Assembly: GCF_019956555.1 (NCBI RefSeq)
Contig: NZ_JAHBDQ010000009.1
Span: forward strand, 1-64,000
Direction of reading: 5' to 3'
DNA from: Pseudomonas sp. A-RE-19
GTDB taxonomy: Bacteria; Pseudomonadota; Gammaproteobacteria; Pseudomonadales; Pseudomonadaceae
DNA: 64,000 nucleotides
Shown: positions 35,849 to 44,750 of the stretch, piece after piece
Layout: the number at the start of each line of letters is the position of its first letter
Numbering within the stretch: position 1 is the stretch's first letter
Notes under the pieces: generated by a model
Database searches by the model: none
What the model saw: only the letters and a program-made list of their open reading frames with translations
Told to the model about the DNA's origin: nothing
Translations under genes and position numbers: made by a program

Positions 35849-35871
35849 AAATAGGCCAATTTGCTCTATTT
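35849..35871. promoter_or_regulatory. Lrp/AsnC-like palindrome upstream of homoserine dehydrogenase
   Basis: AAATAG (35849-35854) and CTATTT (35866-35871) are perfect inverted arms. The inner bases extend the symmetry, so 9 of 11 positions match on each side of the centre at 35860. The AT-rich core and length resemble Lrp-family operators. An Lrp gene lies immediately upstream, separated by a terminator. Confidence 0.6.
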
Positions 35872-35912
35872 TGTGGGCGTTTTGACCAGCACCCGGGCAA
35901 AACGCCAAGCAT

Positions 35913-35942
35913 AAAAAAAAGCCAACACAGGTTGGCTTTTTT
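35913..35942 (-). terminator. Terminator after the Lrp gene
   Basis: AAAAGCCAAC, loop ACAG and GTTGGCTTTT form a 10-bp stem with A/T runs on both sides. It ends the LysR/threonine-synthase-like/Lrp unit before the homoserine dehydrogenase promoter. Confidence 0.88.
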
Positions 35943-35957
35943 CAGAACGATAAAGGA

Positions 35958-36395
35958 TTAGACAACGGACGACAGCACGAATGAGGTCACGGTGTTTTCC
36001 ACTCCGGGCAACGCAGAGATTTCATTCCAGACCTTATGCACCCGCTCCGCACTGGCAGCGCCGACCCGCAGCATCAGATCGAACTCGCCACTCATCACAT
36101 CGCACTGAATGACTTCCGGTATTGCCCGCAGGGCCTGCAGTACTTCCGCGCCGCGCATGCGGTCGTAGCGGTAGACGAAAATCACCGCATTGATGTTCGA
36201 AGAAGCTTGTCGCCCCTCCCCCGTGCGTACCGTATAACCCTGTATCGCCCCGTCGCGCTCAAGCCGTTCAATGCGTTGGCGCACGGCATTGCGCGACAGG
36301 TTGACCTTCGCCGCCAGCTCGGCGTGTGCAGCCCGGGCATTGAGCCGCAGTTCCGCGATGATGCGTTCATCGAGAGGGTCCAGAATTCGCTTCAC
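35958..36395 (-). CDS. Lrp/AsnC-family regulator
   Basis: This 145-residue regulator starts at GTG 36395 with AGGAGG 4 bases upstream; the frame extends upstream but without support. The helix-turn-helix is LDERIIAELRLNARAAHAEL, then VNLSRNAVRQRIERLERDGAIQGY. The effector-binding RAM domain follows (NAVIFVYRYDRMRGAEVLQALRAIPEV and MSGEFDLMLRVGA). It lies 22 bases behind the threonine-synthase-like gene on the same strand. The palindrome at 35849-35871 is a likely target, so it probably controls homoserine dehydrogenase and the aldehyde dehydrogenase in response to an amino acid. Confidence 0.92.
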   Translation of the reverse strand: MKRILDPLDERIIAELRLNARAAHAELAAKVNLSRNAVRQRIERLERDGAIQGYTVRTGEGRQASSNINAVIFVYRYDRMRGAEVLQALRAIPEVIQCDVMSGEFDLMLRVGAASAERVHKVWNEISALPGVENTVTSFVLSSVV

Positions 36396-36417
36396 TTGGC
36401 CTCCTGTTGCCGCGCCT

Positions 36418-37797
36418 TCACAGCGCGCCGAGCAGCTGATGGATGGTGTCGAGGTCGTCCGGTTTAATCCGGTAAAGCTGCGCCGGCCCTTGCTTCGCGA
36501 CCGGGCTGTATTGCGCCGGCGTGCTGATCCCCAGCTCGCCGAGCAGCACCGCCGATTTGGCTGGCGAGATTTCCCCCAGGGTAACCATCGGCGCCACCAG
36601 GCTTCGGCGATACATCCTGGCTGCGAGGACACCGGTGGCGGTATGCGGGTCGATGACGTAACCGGTGTCGCGATACAGCGAGGTGATTTCCTTCAACGTC
36701 TCCTCATCACTGACCGCGTAAGAGTCGATGATCATCCGCGCCTGCAACCAGAACTCGTTGGCGATGCTCATCTCGCCGCTGGATTCGAACGCGGCCATTA
36801 GCGCGCCCACGGCCTGATCGTCATGCCCGTAGAGCTCCCAGAGAAAACGTTCCAGGTTAGAAAAGATCGACAGGTCCATGGCCGGCGACAAGGTCTTGTT
36901 GGCTCGCGACCTCGAGTAGTGGTTCTTCAGAAACAACTGATGCAACGCGTCATTCTGATTGGTCGCAACGATCATCTGGGTGATCGGCAAGCCCATTTTC
37001 TGCGCGATGTAACCGGCATAGACCTCGGCAAAACTCGCGGCTGGCACGCTGAAACCGATCGGACGCTGCCCCCCTCCCAGTTGCAGCACGGCGTGGAAGT
37101 AAAACACCAGTTGCGCCAACACACTGACCCAGTTGCTGGAGTTGAAACTGATCGCCTCGTGTTGAGTGCACGGCCACTGTCGGAACAGCCGAGTGACGAT
37201 GGTCTGGCACTCGTCGAAGCTGCCATTCACTGCGAACTGGTGAACCTTGGGATGCACCACCGCTTGCAGATGCTGGAGTTGGTCTTGCGGTACACCTGCC
37301 TCCGGGTAAAACACCACCACGTCCGTCTCGTCGCAGTGTTTGAATGCCTCGATAGCCGCCAGCCCGGTATCGCCGTTGGTGGCACCGATCACTACCCCGC
37401 GGCGCCCGCGTTTGCGCAGAAAGTATTGCACCAGCCGTGCCTGCAACTGGGCGGCAAAATCCTTCGAGGAGCGGGTCGGCCCATGGAACAGCTCCAACAC
37501 CCATTCGTTGCGATCTACCTGATGCAAAGGTGCCAGGGACCGATGGCTGAATTGGCTGCCAGCTTCCTTGAGCATGCATTTGAGGTCCGCCTCGGGGATC
37601 GTCTCGCCAACAAACGGACTGATCACTCGATAGGCCAATTCGTCGTAGGGCAAGGTCGACCAGTTGGCAATGTCCTGCGGTTCGAACAGCGGCAGTTCGA
37701 GCGGCACGAACAACCCACCGTCATCGGCAATTCCAGACAACACGACCCTTTCGAAATTGACCTGAACAGCCGAATTTCGGGTACTTACATAGCGCAT
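36418..37797 (-). CDS. Threonine synthase-like PLP enzyme (paralogue)
   Basis: This 459-residue fold-type II PLP enzyme starts at ATG 37797 (MRYVSTRNSAVQVNFERVV), with GGAG 6 bases upstream. The general threonine synthase layout is present: ADDGGLFVPLELP, FHGPTRSSKDFAAQLQARL with the PLP lysine, and GATNGDTGLAAIEAF. The usual signatures read FHGPTLAFKD and GATSGDTGSAA, so residues around PLP and the substrate phosphate differ. It may act on something other than O-phosphohomoserine. Its neighbours are a LysR gene 16 bases upstream and the Lrp gene 22 bases downstream. Confidence 0.85.
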   Translation of the reverse strand: MRYVSTRNSAVQVNFERVVLSGIADDGGLFVPLELPLFEPQDIANWSTLPYDELAYRVISPFVGETIPEADLKCMLKEAGSQFSHRSLAPLHQVDRNEWVLELFHGPTRSSKDFAAQLQARLVQYFLRKRGRRGVVIGATNGDTGLAAIEAFKHCDETDVVVFYPEAGVPQDQLQHLQAVVHPKVHQFAVNGSFDECQTIVTRLFRQWPCTQHEAISFNSSNWVSVLAQLVFYFHAVLQLGGGQRPIGFSVPAASFAEVYAGYIAQKMGLPITQMIVATNQNDALHQLFLKNHYSRSRANKTLSPAMDLSIFSNLERFLWELYGHDDQAVGALMAAFESSGEMSIANEFWLQARMIIDSYAVSDEETLKEITSLYRDTGYVIDPHTATGVLAARMYRRSLVAPMVTLGEISPAKSAVLLGELGISTPAQYSPVAKQGPAQLYRIKPDDLDTIHQLLGAL

Positions 37798-37813
37798 GGT
37801 TGGCTCCGGCCAT

Positions 37814-38704
37814 TCATTTGAAGCGATGTGCCTGCTCGACCAGCCAGGTGGAAAACATGACCGCGTCGGGGTGTTGGTCGGCTCCGGAACCGCGTACGAG
37901 GTAAAACGACTCGCTGGCTTCGATGCGCTGGTCGAAGGGTTCGACCAGTCGCCCGTCCTGAAGCATTTCATCAACCATCGAGGACCGGGCCAGGGCAATT
38001 CCCTGTCCCAACTCGGCCATGCGCAAGGTGGAAATCAGTGTGTCGAACTGCATGCCGGTCGACGAATCGACGGTATCCGCACCGACCATGTTCAACCAGT
38101 AACCCCAGCCCTCTTCGTAACCCAGGACATGCAACAACGGATGGTGCGCCACGTCCGCTGGCACCGTCAGCGGCGAGCTCGCCATCAGGGCTGGTGAGCA
38201 GACCGGAAACAAGGTGTCCCAAGTCAGGCGCTGCGACACCAGGCCGGGCCATTGACCATGGCCCCAGCGAATTTCCATGTCGTCCTCACCATCCAGTTCC
38301 TTGACCCAGATGTTGCTGATGTAGCGGATGTCGACCTGTGGATGGGCCTGGCGAAAACCCACCAGCTTGGGCGCCAGCCAGTGCACGAAAAAAGCCAGGC
38401 TGCCGCGCACCTTGATCGGCCGGCGTTTGTGCTGGCCAAAAATCTCGTTGGTCCCCACCGCCAGTCGAGTGATCGCGTCCTGCACAACCGGCAGATAGGC
38501 CTGTCCTTCCTCGGTCAGCCCCAGGCCACGGGGCAAGCGCTTGAACAGCGCAACCCCCAGATGGCTTTCCAATTGGCGGATCTGCTGGCTTACCGCACCC
38601 TGGGTCAAAAACAGTTCTTCGGCGGCATGGGTGAAGTTCAGGCAACGGGCGGACACCTCGAATGCCCGCAACCAGTTCAATGGGGGTAACGTCTTTTGCT
38701 TCAT
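37814..38704 (-). CDS. LysR-family regulator (GcvA-like)
   Basis: This 296-residue regulator starts at ATG 38704 (MKQKTLPPLNWLRAFEVSAR) with GAGG 8 bases upstream. The DNA-binding part has CLNFTHAAEELFLTQGAVSQQIRQLESHLGVALF, and GLGLTEEGQAYLPVVQDAI is typical of the GcvA/AmpR group. The effector domain includes VRGSLAFFVHWLAPKLVGF and DMEIRWGHGQWPG. It heads a minus-strand unit with the threonine-synthase-like and Lrp genes. Its targets are probably in this locus. Confidence 0.9.
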   Translation of the reverse strand: MKQKTLPPLNWLRAFEVSARCLNFTHAAEELFLTQGAVSQQIRQLESHLGVALFKRLPRGLGLTEEGQAYLPVVQDAITRLAVGTNEIFGQHKRRPIKVRGSLAFFVHWLAPKLVGFRQAHPQVDIRYISNIWVKELDGEDDMEIRWGHGQWPGLVSQRLTWDTLFPVCSPALMASSPLTVPADVAHHPLLHVLGYEEGWGYWLNMVGADTVDSSTGMQFDTLISTLRMAELGQGIALARSSMVDEMLQDGRLVEPFDQRIEASESFYLVRGSGADQHPDAVMFSTWLVEQAHRFK

Positions 38705-38764
38705 GGTCTGAACCTCAATGACGCCCCCTCCACCGAGCACGCTTGCCCACCCCGTCGACAGTGC

Positions 38765-40195
38765 CTAGTACGCATCGGAAGGTTGTGCCAAGGGGGTAAC
38801 CGACAAGCGTCGCTCGCGGCTTTTGCGGGTAATGTAATACACGAAATAGCACCAGGCGATGAATGGCAAACCGAAGTACAGAGCTACCCGCTGTTCAGGG
38901 TCGAACGCGATCCCCACACACGCCAGGCTGCAGCAGATTAGCGCTCCCAGTGGCACCCACGGATAACCCCGGACGCGGAACTTGAGGTCGCGGACATCGC
39001 CTCCATTGGCTACATAGTGACGGCGAAAAGCAATCTGGCTCGCGGCAATGCTCATCCACACCACTACCACCGCCAATCCGGAGATCGACACCAGTGCCAG
39101 ATAGATGGTATCGGCGGCAAACACGCTACTGAGCAACGATGCGGCGCCACCGGCCATGCTGACGATAATGGCGTTGAGTGGTGTGCCCATGCGGGTCAGG
39201 GCCGAGAACTGCTTGGGCAGGTGACCTTGGTCACTCAGGGTCCAGAGCATCCGTGAAGCAGCGTACAAACCTGAGTTGGCAGCCGACAACAAGGCACTGA
39301 TGATCACGAAGTTCATGATGTCTGCGGAGTACGGAATCCCGATGTAGGTGAATACGGTGACGAATGGACTCTCTACGAGACCGGCCTGTTCACGGGGTAA
39401 CAAGGTCGCCAGGACAAAAATGGTCCCCACGAAAAAGATTGCCAGGCGTAGCACTGTAGTGCGAATGGCACGCGGCACATTACGCTGGGGGTCCTTGGTT
39501 TCACCCGCGGCAATGCCGATCAGTTCAGTGCCGGAGAACGCAAAGGAGACCGCCAGTAACGTCATGACAATCGGCATGAAACCGGTAGGGAAAAGCCCCT
39601 CGCGAGTGAAGTTGCTCAGCCCGATACTGTGGGCCTGATCGATATGCAGCAGGCCAAGAATCGCGCCACCACCGATTAGCAGAAACACCACCACGGTCAC
39701 CACTTTGACCAGAGACAACCAGAATTCGGTCTCAGCGAACAAGCGCACCGATATCACGTTGGTCAGAAACACCAAGCCTGCGAACAGCGCACTCCAAATC
39801 CATACCGGTGTATCTGGAAACCAGCGCGCCATCAAAATCCCGGCGGCGGTAAATTCAGAGCCGATTGCCACAGTCCAGGTCAGCCAATACAACCACGCCA
39901 CGGTGTAGCCGGTGCCAGGTCCGAGAAAACGCGTGGCATAGGTGCTGAACGAACCCGTTTCCGGCATCTGCACCGCCAATTCGCCCAAACACATCATGAC
40001 CATGTAAACCATGAGTGCGCCGATGATGTAAGCGATGACCGCACCCAACGGACCGGCCTGGTTAACGGTGTACCCGGACGTGAGAAACAGCCCGGTACCA
40101 ATGACGCCACCCAATGCCAACATGACAATATGGCGCGTCTGCATTTCCTGTTTAAAACCGGTACGTGTGTTGAGTTGTTCTTCTTTTATGGACAT
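38765..40195 (-). CDS. Amino-acid permease (APC family, AAT type)
   Basis: This 476-residue 12-helix importer starts at ATG 40195 ([19 protein letters not shown]); ATG 40207 is also possible. The family start [51 protein letters not shown], and [25 protein letters not shown] are clear. It lies between the LysR gene and the cystathionine gamma-synthase/lyase-family gene on the same strand. The substrate is probably the amino acid degraded by the locus, such as homoserine or a basic analogue; this is inference. Confidence 0.9.
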   Translation of the reverse strand: MSIKEEQLNTRTGFKQEMQTRHIVMLALGGVIGTGLFLTSGYTVNQAGPLGAVIAYIIGALMVYMVMMCLGELAVQMPETGSFSTYATRFLGPGTGYTVAWLYWLTWTVAIGSEFTAAGILMARWFPDTPVWIWSALFAGLVFLTNVISVRLFAETEFWLSLVKVVTVVVFLLIGGGAILGLLHIDQAHSIGLSNFTREGLFPTGFMPIVMTLLAVSFAFSGTELIGIAAGETKDPQRNVPRAIRTTVLRLAIFFVGTIFVLATLLPREQAGLVESPFVTVFTYIGIPYSADIMNFVIISALLSAANSGLYAASRMLWTLSDQGHLPKQFSALTRMGTPLNAIIVSMAGGAASLLSSVFAADTIYLALVSISGLAVVVVWMSIAASQIAFRRHYVANGGDVRDLKFRVRGYPWVPLGALICCSLACVGIAFDPEQRVALYFGLPFIAWCYFVYYITRKSRERRLSVTPLAQPSDAY

Positions 40196-40345
40196 GGTTG
40201 TTCTCATGAAAGTTGTTAGGGCGCGCATTAACGTCTGCGATGAGTTACGGGGCAGAGTCAAAACAGATCACCACTAGTTTTATTATTATTCCACTTCATG
40301 AACGCCTCACTAACGGCCTTGTCGTGAGGTACTAACGTTAGAACT

Positions 40346-41623
40346 TCAGCTTGCTGCCTCGATGCACGTTTTGTTGTTTGAGTGCTGTGTGTTTGCCTGT
40401 GCCAGCTCATCGCGCGAACACCTGACAAAAGCGAACGCCTGCTTCAAATCGTCGAGCAGATCGTCAGTGTCTTCAATGCCGACCGAGACCCGCACCAGTC
40501 CTTCGGAGATACCCAGAGCCAGTCGTTCCTCCAGCGTGTTCTCGACATGGCTGGTGGTCCGGGCCGGGCCGTAAATGGTTTCCACTGCACCGAGATTGCC
40601 CGCGCAGTGGGCGAATCGCAGACGTGGCAAGAGCACCTTGACCGTGTCCATCCCACCGACCAGAACAAAACTGACGATGGCGCCGAAACCGGACATTTGC
40701 GTGCACGCCACAGCGTGGTTCGGATGACCGGGCAAGCCAGGATAATTGACCGACTCCACCAACGGTTCGGTGCAGAGGAACTCCGCCAGGGCACGGGCAC
40801 TGCGTTGCTGTTGACGCATGCGCAGCACCAGCGTTTTCATGCCCCGGATGATCATGTAGGCCGAGAACGGGTCGAGCGTCGCACCGTTGATTTCCCGATA
40901 ATGACGAACCTTGGCCATCAAGGATTCGCTGCCGCACACCAGGCCGCCAAGCACGTCACCATGACCGCTGAGGAACTTGGTCGCGCTGTGGATGACCACG
41001 TCCACCCCTAATGCCAAGGGGTTCTGATTCAGCGGCGTGGCAAAGGTGTTGTCCGCCACCACCACGGCACCGACGCGCCTGGCCGCAGCCACCAAACGCT
41101 GGATATCGAGTATTTTCAGGGTCGGGTTAGTCGGCGTTTCCAGGTACACCAACTGGCAGCCTTTGGCGATTTCACGCTCGATCTCCTCGTGATCGAACGT
41201 CTCGCACAAGGTCACCTCAACGCCCGTGCGCGGCAGGAATTCTTCGAAAATCTTGTTGGTGCCACCGTAGCTGTCCTTGGTCGACACCACACGATCGCCA
41301 TTGGCCAGGAAGGTGAAAAGTACACTGCTGATTGCCGCCATGCCGCTGCTGAAGGCCACGGCGGACTCGGCCATTTCCAACTCGCGAATTTTTGCTTCGA
41401 GGGTCTCGACCGTCGGGTTGCTCATGCGGCTGTAGATAAAGCCCGGCGTCTTGCCCAACGCAACGTCGTACCAGACGTCGATGTCGTCGTAACCGTAAGC
41501 GGCGCTGACCACGATCGGTGTTTGAGTGGCGTTGTAGGGGTGCCTGACTTGCTCCCCACCCCAGACCGCTCGGGTCCCCGCTCCGGCGTTATCTAGCCCT
41601 GCGTTGTCAGGTTTATTGTTCAT
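40346..41623 (-). CDS. Cystathionine gamma-synthase/lyase-family PLP enzyme
   Basis: This 425-residue fold-type I PLP enzyme catalyses gamma-elimination or gamma-replacement on homoserine-type substrates. ATG 41623 (MNNKPDNAGLDN) is used; ATG 41662 is in frame. Marks are YSRMSNPTVETLEAKIRELE, AFSSGMAAISSVLF, DSYGGTNKIFEEFLP, VYLETPTNPTLKILDI, VADNTFATPLNQNP and the PLP lysine in HSATKFLSGHGD. Methionine gamma-lyases carry Cys after the YG of this loop; here it is Gly, so that function is unlikely. With homoserine dehydrogenase and an aldehyde dehydrogenase nearby, canavanine gamma-lyase is an attractive candidate. Confidence 0.85.
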   Translation of the reverse strand: MNNKPDNAGLDNAGAGTRAVWGGEQVRHPYNATQTPIVVSAAYGYDDIDVWYDVALGKTPGFIYSRMSNPTVETLEAKIRELEMAESAVAFSSGMAAISSVLFTFLANGDRVVSTKDSYGGTNKIFEEFLPRTGVEVTLCETFDHEEIEREIAKGCQLVYLETPTNPTLKILDIQRLVAAARRVGAVVVADNTFATPLNQNPLALGVDVVIHSATKFLSGHGDVLGGLVCGSESLMAKVRHYREINGATLDPFSAYMIIRGMKTLVLRMRQQQRSARALAEFLCTEPLVESVNYPGLPGHPNHAVACTQMSGFGAIVSFVLVGGMDTVKVLLPRLRFAHCAGNLGAVETIYGPARTTSHVENTLEERLALGISEGLVRVSVGIEDTDDLLDDLKQAFAFVRCSRDELAQANTQHSNNKTCIEAAS

Positions 41624-41989
41624 TAGGATTACTCGCACTGAGGGTGGTGAGTGTTGAGTCATTCACCAGATCTGGCGGCCAATATATTGAAAAGCGGTGC
41701 GCCCGAGAAACGATGTTATCGGTGCCAAAGGGCTGCTTTTTTTAATGGCTGAACGTATTAAGCGATGGCGAAGAATTTTTTCAGGGCCTGTTTTTCGGTC
41801 TTTGTCGACCACGACCCGGGCATTGAGTTTGACCTCAGCGTGACCCAATAAAATGGGTCGACGTGATTGGAGACGGCCACGATACAGGCATTCGTTTGGT
41901 CGCGTCTGTTCCAGAGGACAAGATTGTTCGGTGGCTGTCGCCCAATGTCGACCGGGCCATCGTCGTGGCTGCGGACTACCTCAATCGTT
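41624..41989. other. Intergenic region with possible decayed coding sequence
   Basis: No intact gene is supported. Two plus-strand phrases read like protein but are broken by stops and frame changes: VDHDPGIEFDLSVTQ (about 41800-41850) and GDGHDTGIRLVASVPEDKI (about 41863-41920). I cannot name a parent family. The region also holds the promoter of the gamma-lyase-family gene at its left end. Confidence 0.35.
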
Positions 41990-42490
41990 TTACCCCCTGC
42001 TCGATTGGGGGATCGCTATACGGCTACTGGTCTTGACCTCGCGTAACGACAAACTGGACTGGATGGATGCAATACCAGTCTGGCGCCTGAGTACCTGCTC
42101 GATAAAGTCGCTGTAGCTATCCAGATCCTCTGCCAGCACTTGCAGCACGTAATCGGCATCCCCGGTGACTTTGTGACAGGACAATACTTCGGGCAATTGC
42201 GCAATCACTGCCTCGAAGGCGTCCGGAGCGTGATCGGCGTGGGTAGAAAAACGGATGTGCACGAACGCCATGATATCCAGCCCCAGCATTCGTCGATCAA
42301 GGTTGGCCTGGTAGCCCTTTATCACGCCCGCCTCCTCCATTCTCTTACGCCGCCGCCAGCAAGGCGTAAGGCTTAACGACAGCCGCTCACTGAGCTCGGC
42401 GTTGGAAATACTCGCGTCCTCCTGCAGCAACGCGAGAATCGCCAGGTCGGTGTCGTCGAGACTGATGCGTTTGGATGATTTTTTCTGCAT
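41990..42490 (-). CDS. Lrp/AsnC-family regulator, divergent from the deacetylase gene
   Basis: This 166-residue regulator has an N-terminal basic tail (MQKKSSKRISLDD), the Lrp helix-turn-helix (TDLAILALLQEDASISNAEL, then LSLSLTPCWRRRKRMEEAGVIKGY), and a RAM domain (AFVHIRFSTH and CHKVTGDADYVLQVLAEDLDSYSDFI). The Ala-rich LTPCWRR recognition helix matches the Lrp group proper. It is divergent from the HDAC-family gene at 42601 and upstream of the gamma-lyase-family gene, so it may control both. Two near-identical 12-base direct repeats lie just before its start. Confidence 0.92.
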   Translation of the reverse strand: MQKKSSKRISLDDTDLAILALLQEDASISNAELSERLSLSLTPCWRRRKRMEEAGVIKGYQANLDRRMLGLDIMAFVHIRFSTHADHAPDAFEAVIAQLPEVLSCHKVTGDADYVLQVLAEDLDSYSDFIEQVLRRQTGIASIQSSLSLREVKTSSRIAIPQSSRG

Positions 42491-42496
42491 TACGCC

Positions 42497-42522
42497 ATTC
42501 CCGAGTAAATATTCCCGAATAA
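42497..42522. promoter_or_regulatory. Two direct repeats ATTCCCGARTAA between the Lrp and deacetylase genes
   Basis: ATTCCCGAGTAA (42497-42508) and ATTCCCGAATAA (42511-42522) are 14 bases apart and differ at one base. They lie 7-32 bases from the Lrp start in a 110-base divergent gap, so Lrp autoregulation or control of the deacetylase operon is plausible. Confidence 0.45.
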
Positions 42523-42600
42523 ACTAGCAAACCACGAAAACAAAGCAAAGAAAGCGCATCCCAGCCGGAACAGAATATTTGCACTGGCCCACATCAACGG

Positions 42601-43644
42601 ATGCGCACAATGTTCACAGTTTTCAGTGATTCCCACCGTTTGCACCACGGCACCGAGTTGAAAGACGGCGTGCTCAAGCCGTCCTTCGAACAGCCCAGTC
42701 GGGCCGATACCGTCCATAAACGGGTCAAGCAGGTAGGGCTTGGCCAGGTCATCGAACCGCGAGAATTTGACAGGGCGTGCTATGTCAACGCGCACAGCGA
42801 GCGCTATGTAGCCTTTCTGGAAAACGCCTGGTCTGAATGGAGCGCCACCGGTCGCACCCACGATGCCTTGCCGCTGGTATGGCCGGTGCGCGACCTGGCC
42901 AACGAGCAAGTGCCGACTTTCATCGACGGCAAACTGGGTTTCTATGCCATGGACGCCGGCTCGCCCATTACCGCCACCACATGGCACGCGGTAAAAACCA
43001 GCGCCGATATCGCGCTGACCGGACTGGCGCTGATCGATGAAGGCCACGACAGTGCCTTTGCCCTGTGCCGCCCGCCCGGCCATCACGCCGCGCGTGAGTA
43101 CATGGGCGGCTACTGCTATCTCAATAACGCCGCCATTGCCGCACAACAGGCCATCACCCGAGGCGCCAAACGTGTCGCGGTACTGGACGTCGACTTTCAT
43201 CATGGCAACGGTACCCAGAACATTTTCTACGGGCGCAGTGACGTCATGTTTGTCTCGCTGCACGGCGAACCGACGGTGTCCTATCCGTACTACTCAGGCT
43301 ACAGCCACGAAGTCGGCGCTGGCCACGGCGAAGGTTACAACCTGAACTATCCGTTGCCGAAGAACACCACTTGGGAAAGCTACCGCAACGCCTTGCTCCA
43401 CGCCTGCAAGAAACTCCAGCAATTTGCCCCTCAAGTGCTGGTTATTTCACTGGGCGTCGACACGTTCAAGGACGACCCCATCAGCCATTTCCTGCTGGAA
43501 AGCGAAGACTTCATCGGCATCGGCGAGCTGCTAGCGGGCGTGGGCTGCCCCACCCTGTTTGTGATGGAAGGCGGCTACATGGTCGATGAAATCGGGATCA
43601 ATGCGGTCAACGTGCTGCATGGCTACGAAAGCAAACGCGCCTGA
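42601..43644 (+). CDS. Histone deacetylase-family protein (acetylpolyamine amidohydrolase-like)
   Basis: This 347-residue zinc amidohydrolase removes acyl groups from amines. Marks are CRPPGHHAAREYMGGYCYLNN (residues 156-176, tandem His), VLDVDFHHGNGTQNIFY (195-211, zinc ligands Asp198 and His200) and SLGVDTFKDDP (third ligand), with MEGGYMVDEIG near the end. This matches the bacterial AphA/AphB acetylpolyamine amidohydrolases more than eukaryotic HDACs. Its neighbours are an ornithine-cyclodeaminase-family gene 50 bases downstream and an amino-acid permease, so an N-acyl amino acid or acylated polyamine may be the substrate. No strong ribosome site is visible. Confidence 0.88.
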   Translation: MRTMFTVFSDSHRLHHGTELKDGVLKPSFEQPSRADTVHKRVKQVGLGQVIEPREFDRACYVNAHSERYVAFLENAWSEWSATGRTHDALPLVWPVRDLANEQVPTFIDGKLGFYAMDAGSPITATTWHAVKTSADIALTGLALIDEGHDSAFALCRPPGHHAAREYMGGYCYLNNAAIAAQQAITRGAKRVAVLDVDFHHGNGTQNIFYGRSDVMFVSLHGEPTVSYPYYSGYSHEVGAGHGEGYNLNYPLPKNTTWESYRNALLHACKKLQQFAPQVLVISLGVDTFKDDPISHFLLESEDFIGIGELLAGVGCPTLFVMEGGYMVDEIGINAVNVLHGYESKRA

Positions 43645-43694
43645 GTCACCCCCTGAATCGCAGTGCTTCAACTATTGAACCGGAGAATAAAAAC

Positions 43695-44750
43695 ATGACT
43701 CTTTTTATAGACGTCGATCATGCCGCACGCCTGTTCGCCAAGGTGGGAATCCGCCGCGTAATCCGCGAAATGGCGACTTACATCGAAGCTGACTATTCAC
43801 GCTGGGCACAGTTTGATAAGTCGCCCCGCACCGCCAATCATTCGGCCGACGGTGTGATCGAGTTGATGCCGACCGACGATGGCCAACAGTATTCGTTCAA
43901 ATACGTGAATGGCCACCCGGACAATGGTCAAAGGGACTTGCTGACGGTCATGGCCTTCGGTGTCCTGGCCGATGTCCACAGTGGCTATCCAACCTTGCTC
44001 AGTGAACTGACGCTGACCACAGCCGTGCGCACTGCCGCGACCTCTGCCTTGGTCGCCAAGTTCCTGGCGCGCCCGGGTGCGAGCTCCATGGCCATCATCG
44101 GCAATGGCGCCCAGAGCGAGTTTCAGGCCCTCGCCTTCCACGAAATGCTGTCCATCAAGGAAATACGCATTTTCGATATCGATCGCGACGCTTCACTCAA
44201 GTTGAAGCACAACCTGTCCGCATTCCCGGATATTGAGGTGATTCTGGCCAACTCGGTACAGGAAGCGGTCAAGGGCGCGCACATCGTCACCACAGTCACC
44301 GCAGACAAAGCCTATGCGACGATTCTGACGCCCGAGATGATTGAGCCCGGCATGCATATCAATGCCGTTGGCGGTGACTGCCCCGGGAAAACCGAACTGC
44401 ACGCCGAGATCCTGCGTAATGCCCGAGTCATCGTTGAGTTTGAACCTCAAACCCGAATTGAAGGCGATATTCAACAACTGGAGCCCGACTTTCCGGTCGT
44501 AGAGTTTTTCCGGATTGTTCTGGGCGAGGCACTGGGGCGCGAGAACGACGCACAGGTCACCGTTTTCGATTCGGTGGGTTTTGCCCTGGAAGACTTTTCG
44601 TCACTGCGCTACGTGCACGACCTGGCGCGAGAGCACGCCATCGGTGAGCGCATCCATCTGGTGCCGACACCTGCCAATATAAAAAACCTCTACCAACTGC
44701 TTGATCAGCAGCCAGCAATCATCCCCTCTCGCCTACGCACGGCCAGCTGA
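43695..44750 (+). CDS. Ornithine cyclodeaminase/mu-crystallin-family protein
   Basis: This 351-residue NAD-dependent enzyme has ARPGASSMAIIGNGAQSEFQALAF (nucleotide-binding GxGxxS), FKYVNGHPDNGQRDLLTVMAFGVL and INAVGGDCPGKTELHAEIL. These match full-length ornithine cyclodeaminase, including the insertion missing from shorter alanine-dehydrogenase-type members. The reaction would turn ornithine into proline and ammonia. AACCGGAGAATAAAAACATG provides a clear ribosome site. It sits between the deacetylase-like gene and a permease, so ornithine or a related diamino acid may be released by the deacetylase and degraded here. Confidence 0.9.
   Translation: MTLFIDVDHAARLFAKVGIRRVIREMATYIEADYSRWAQFDKSPRTANHSADGVIELMPTDDGQQYSFKYVNGHPDNGQRDLLTVMAFGVLADVHSGYPTLLSELTLTTAVRTAATSALVAKFLARPGASSMAIIGNGAQSEFQALAFHEMLSIKEIRIFDIDRDASLKLKHNLSAFPDIEVILANSVQEAVKGAHIVTTVTADKAYATILTPEMIEPGMHINAVGGDCPGKTELHAEILRNARVIVEFEPQTRIEGDIQQLEPDFPVVEFFRIVLGEALGRENDAQVTVFDSVGFALEDFSSLRYVHDLAREHAIGERIHLVPTPANIKNLYQLLDQQPAIIPSRLRTAS

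Noticed and set aside
41663..41848. A 61-codon minus-strand frame before the PLP enzyme
   Set aside because: It has no ribosome site and no family resemblance, and it covers the probable promoter of the next gene.
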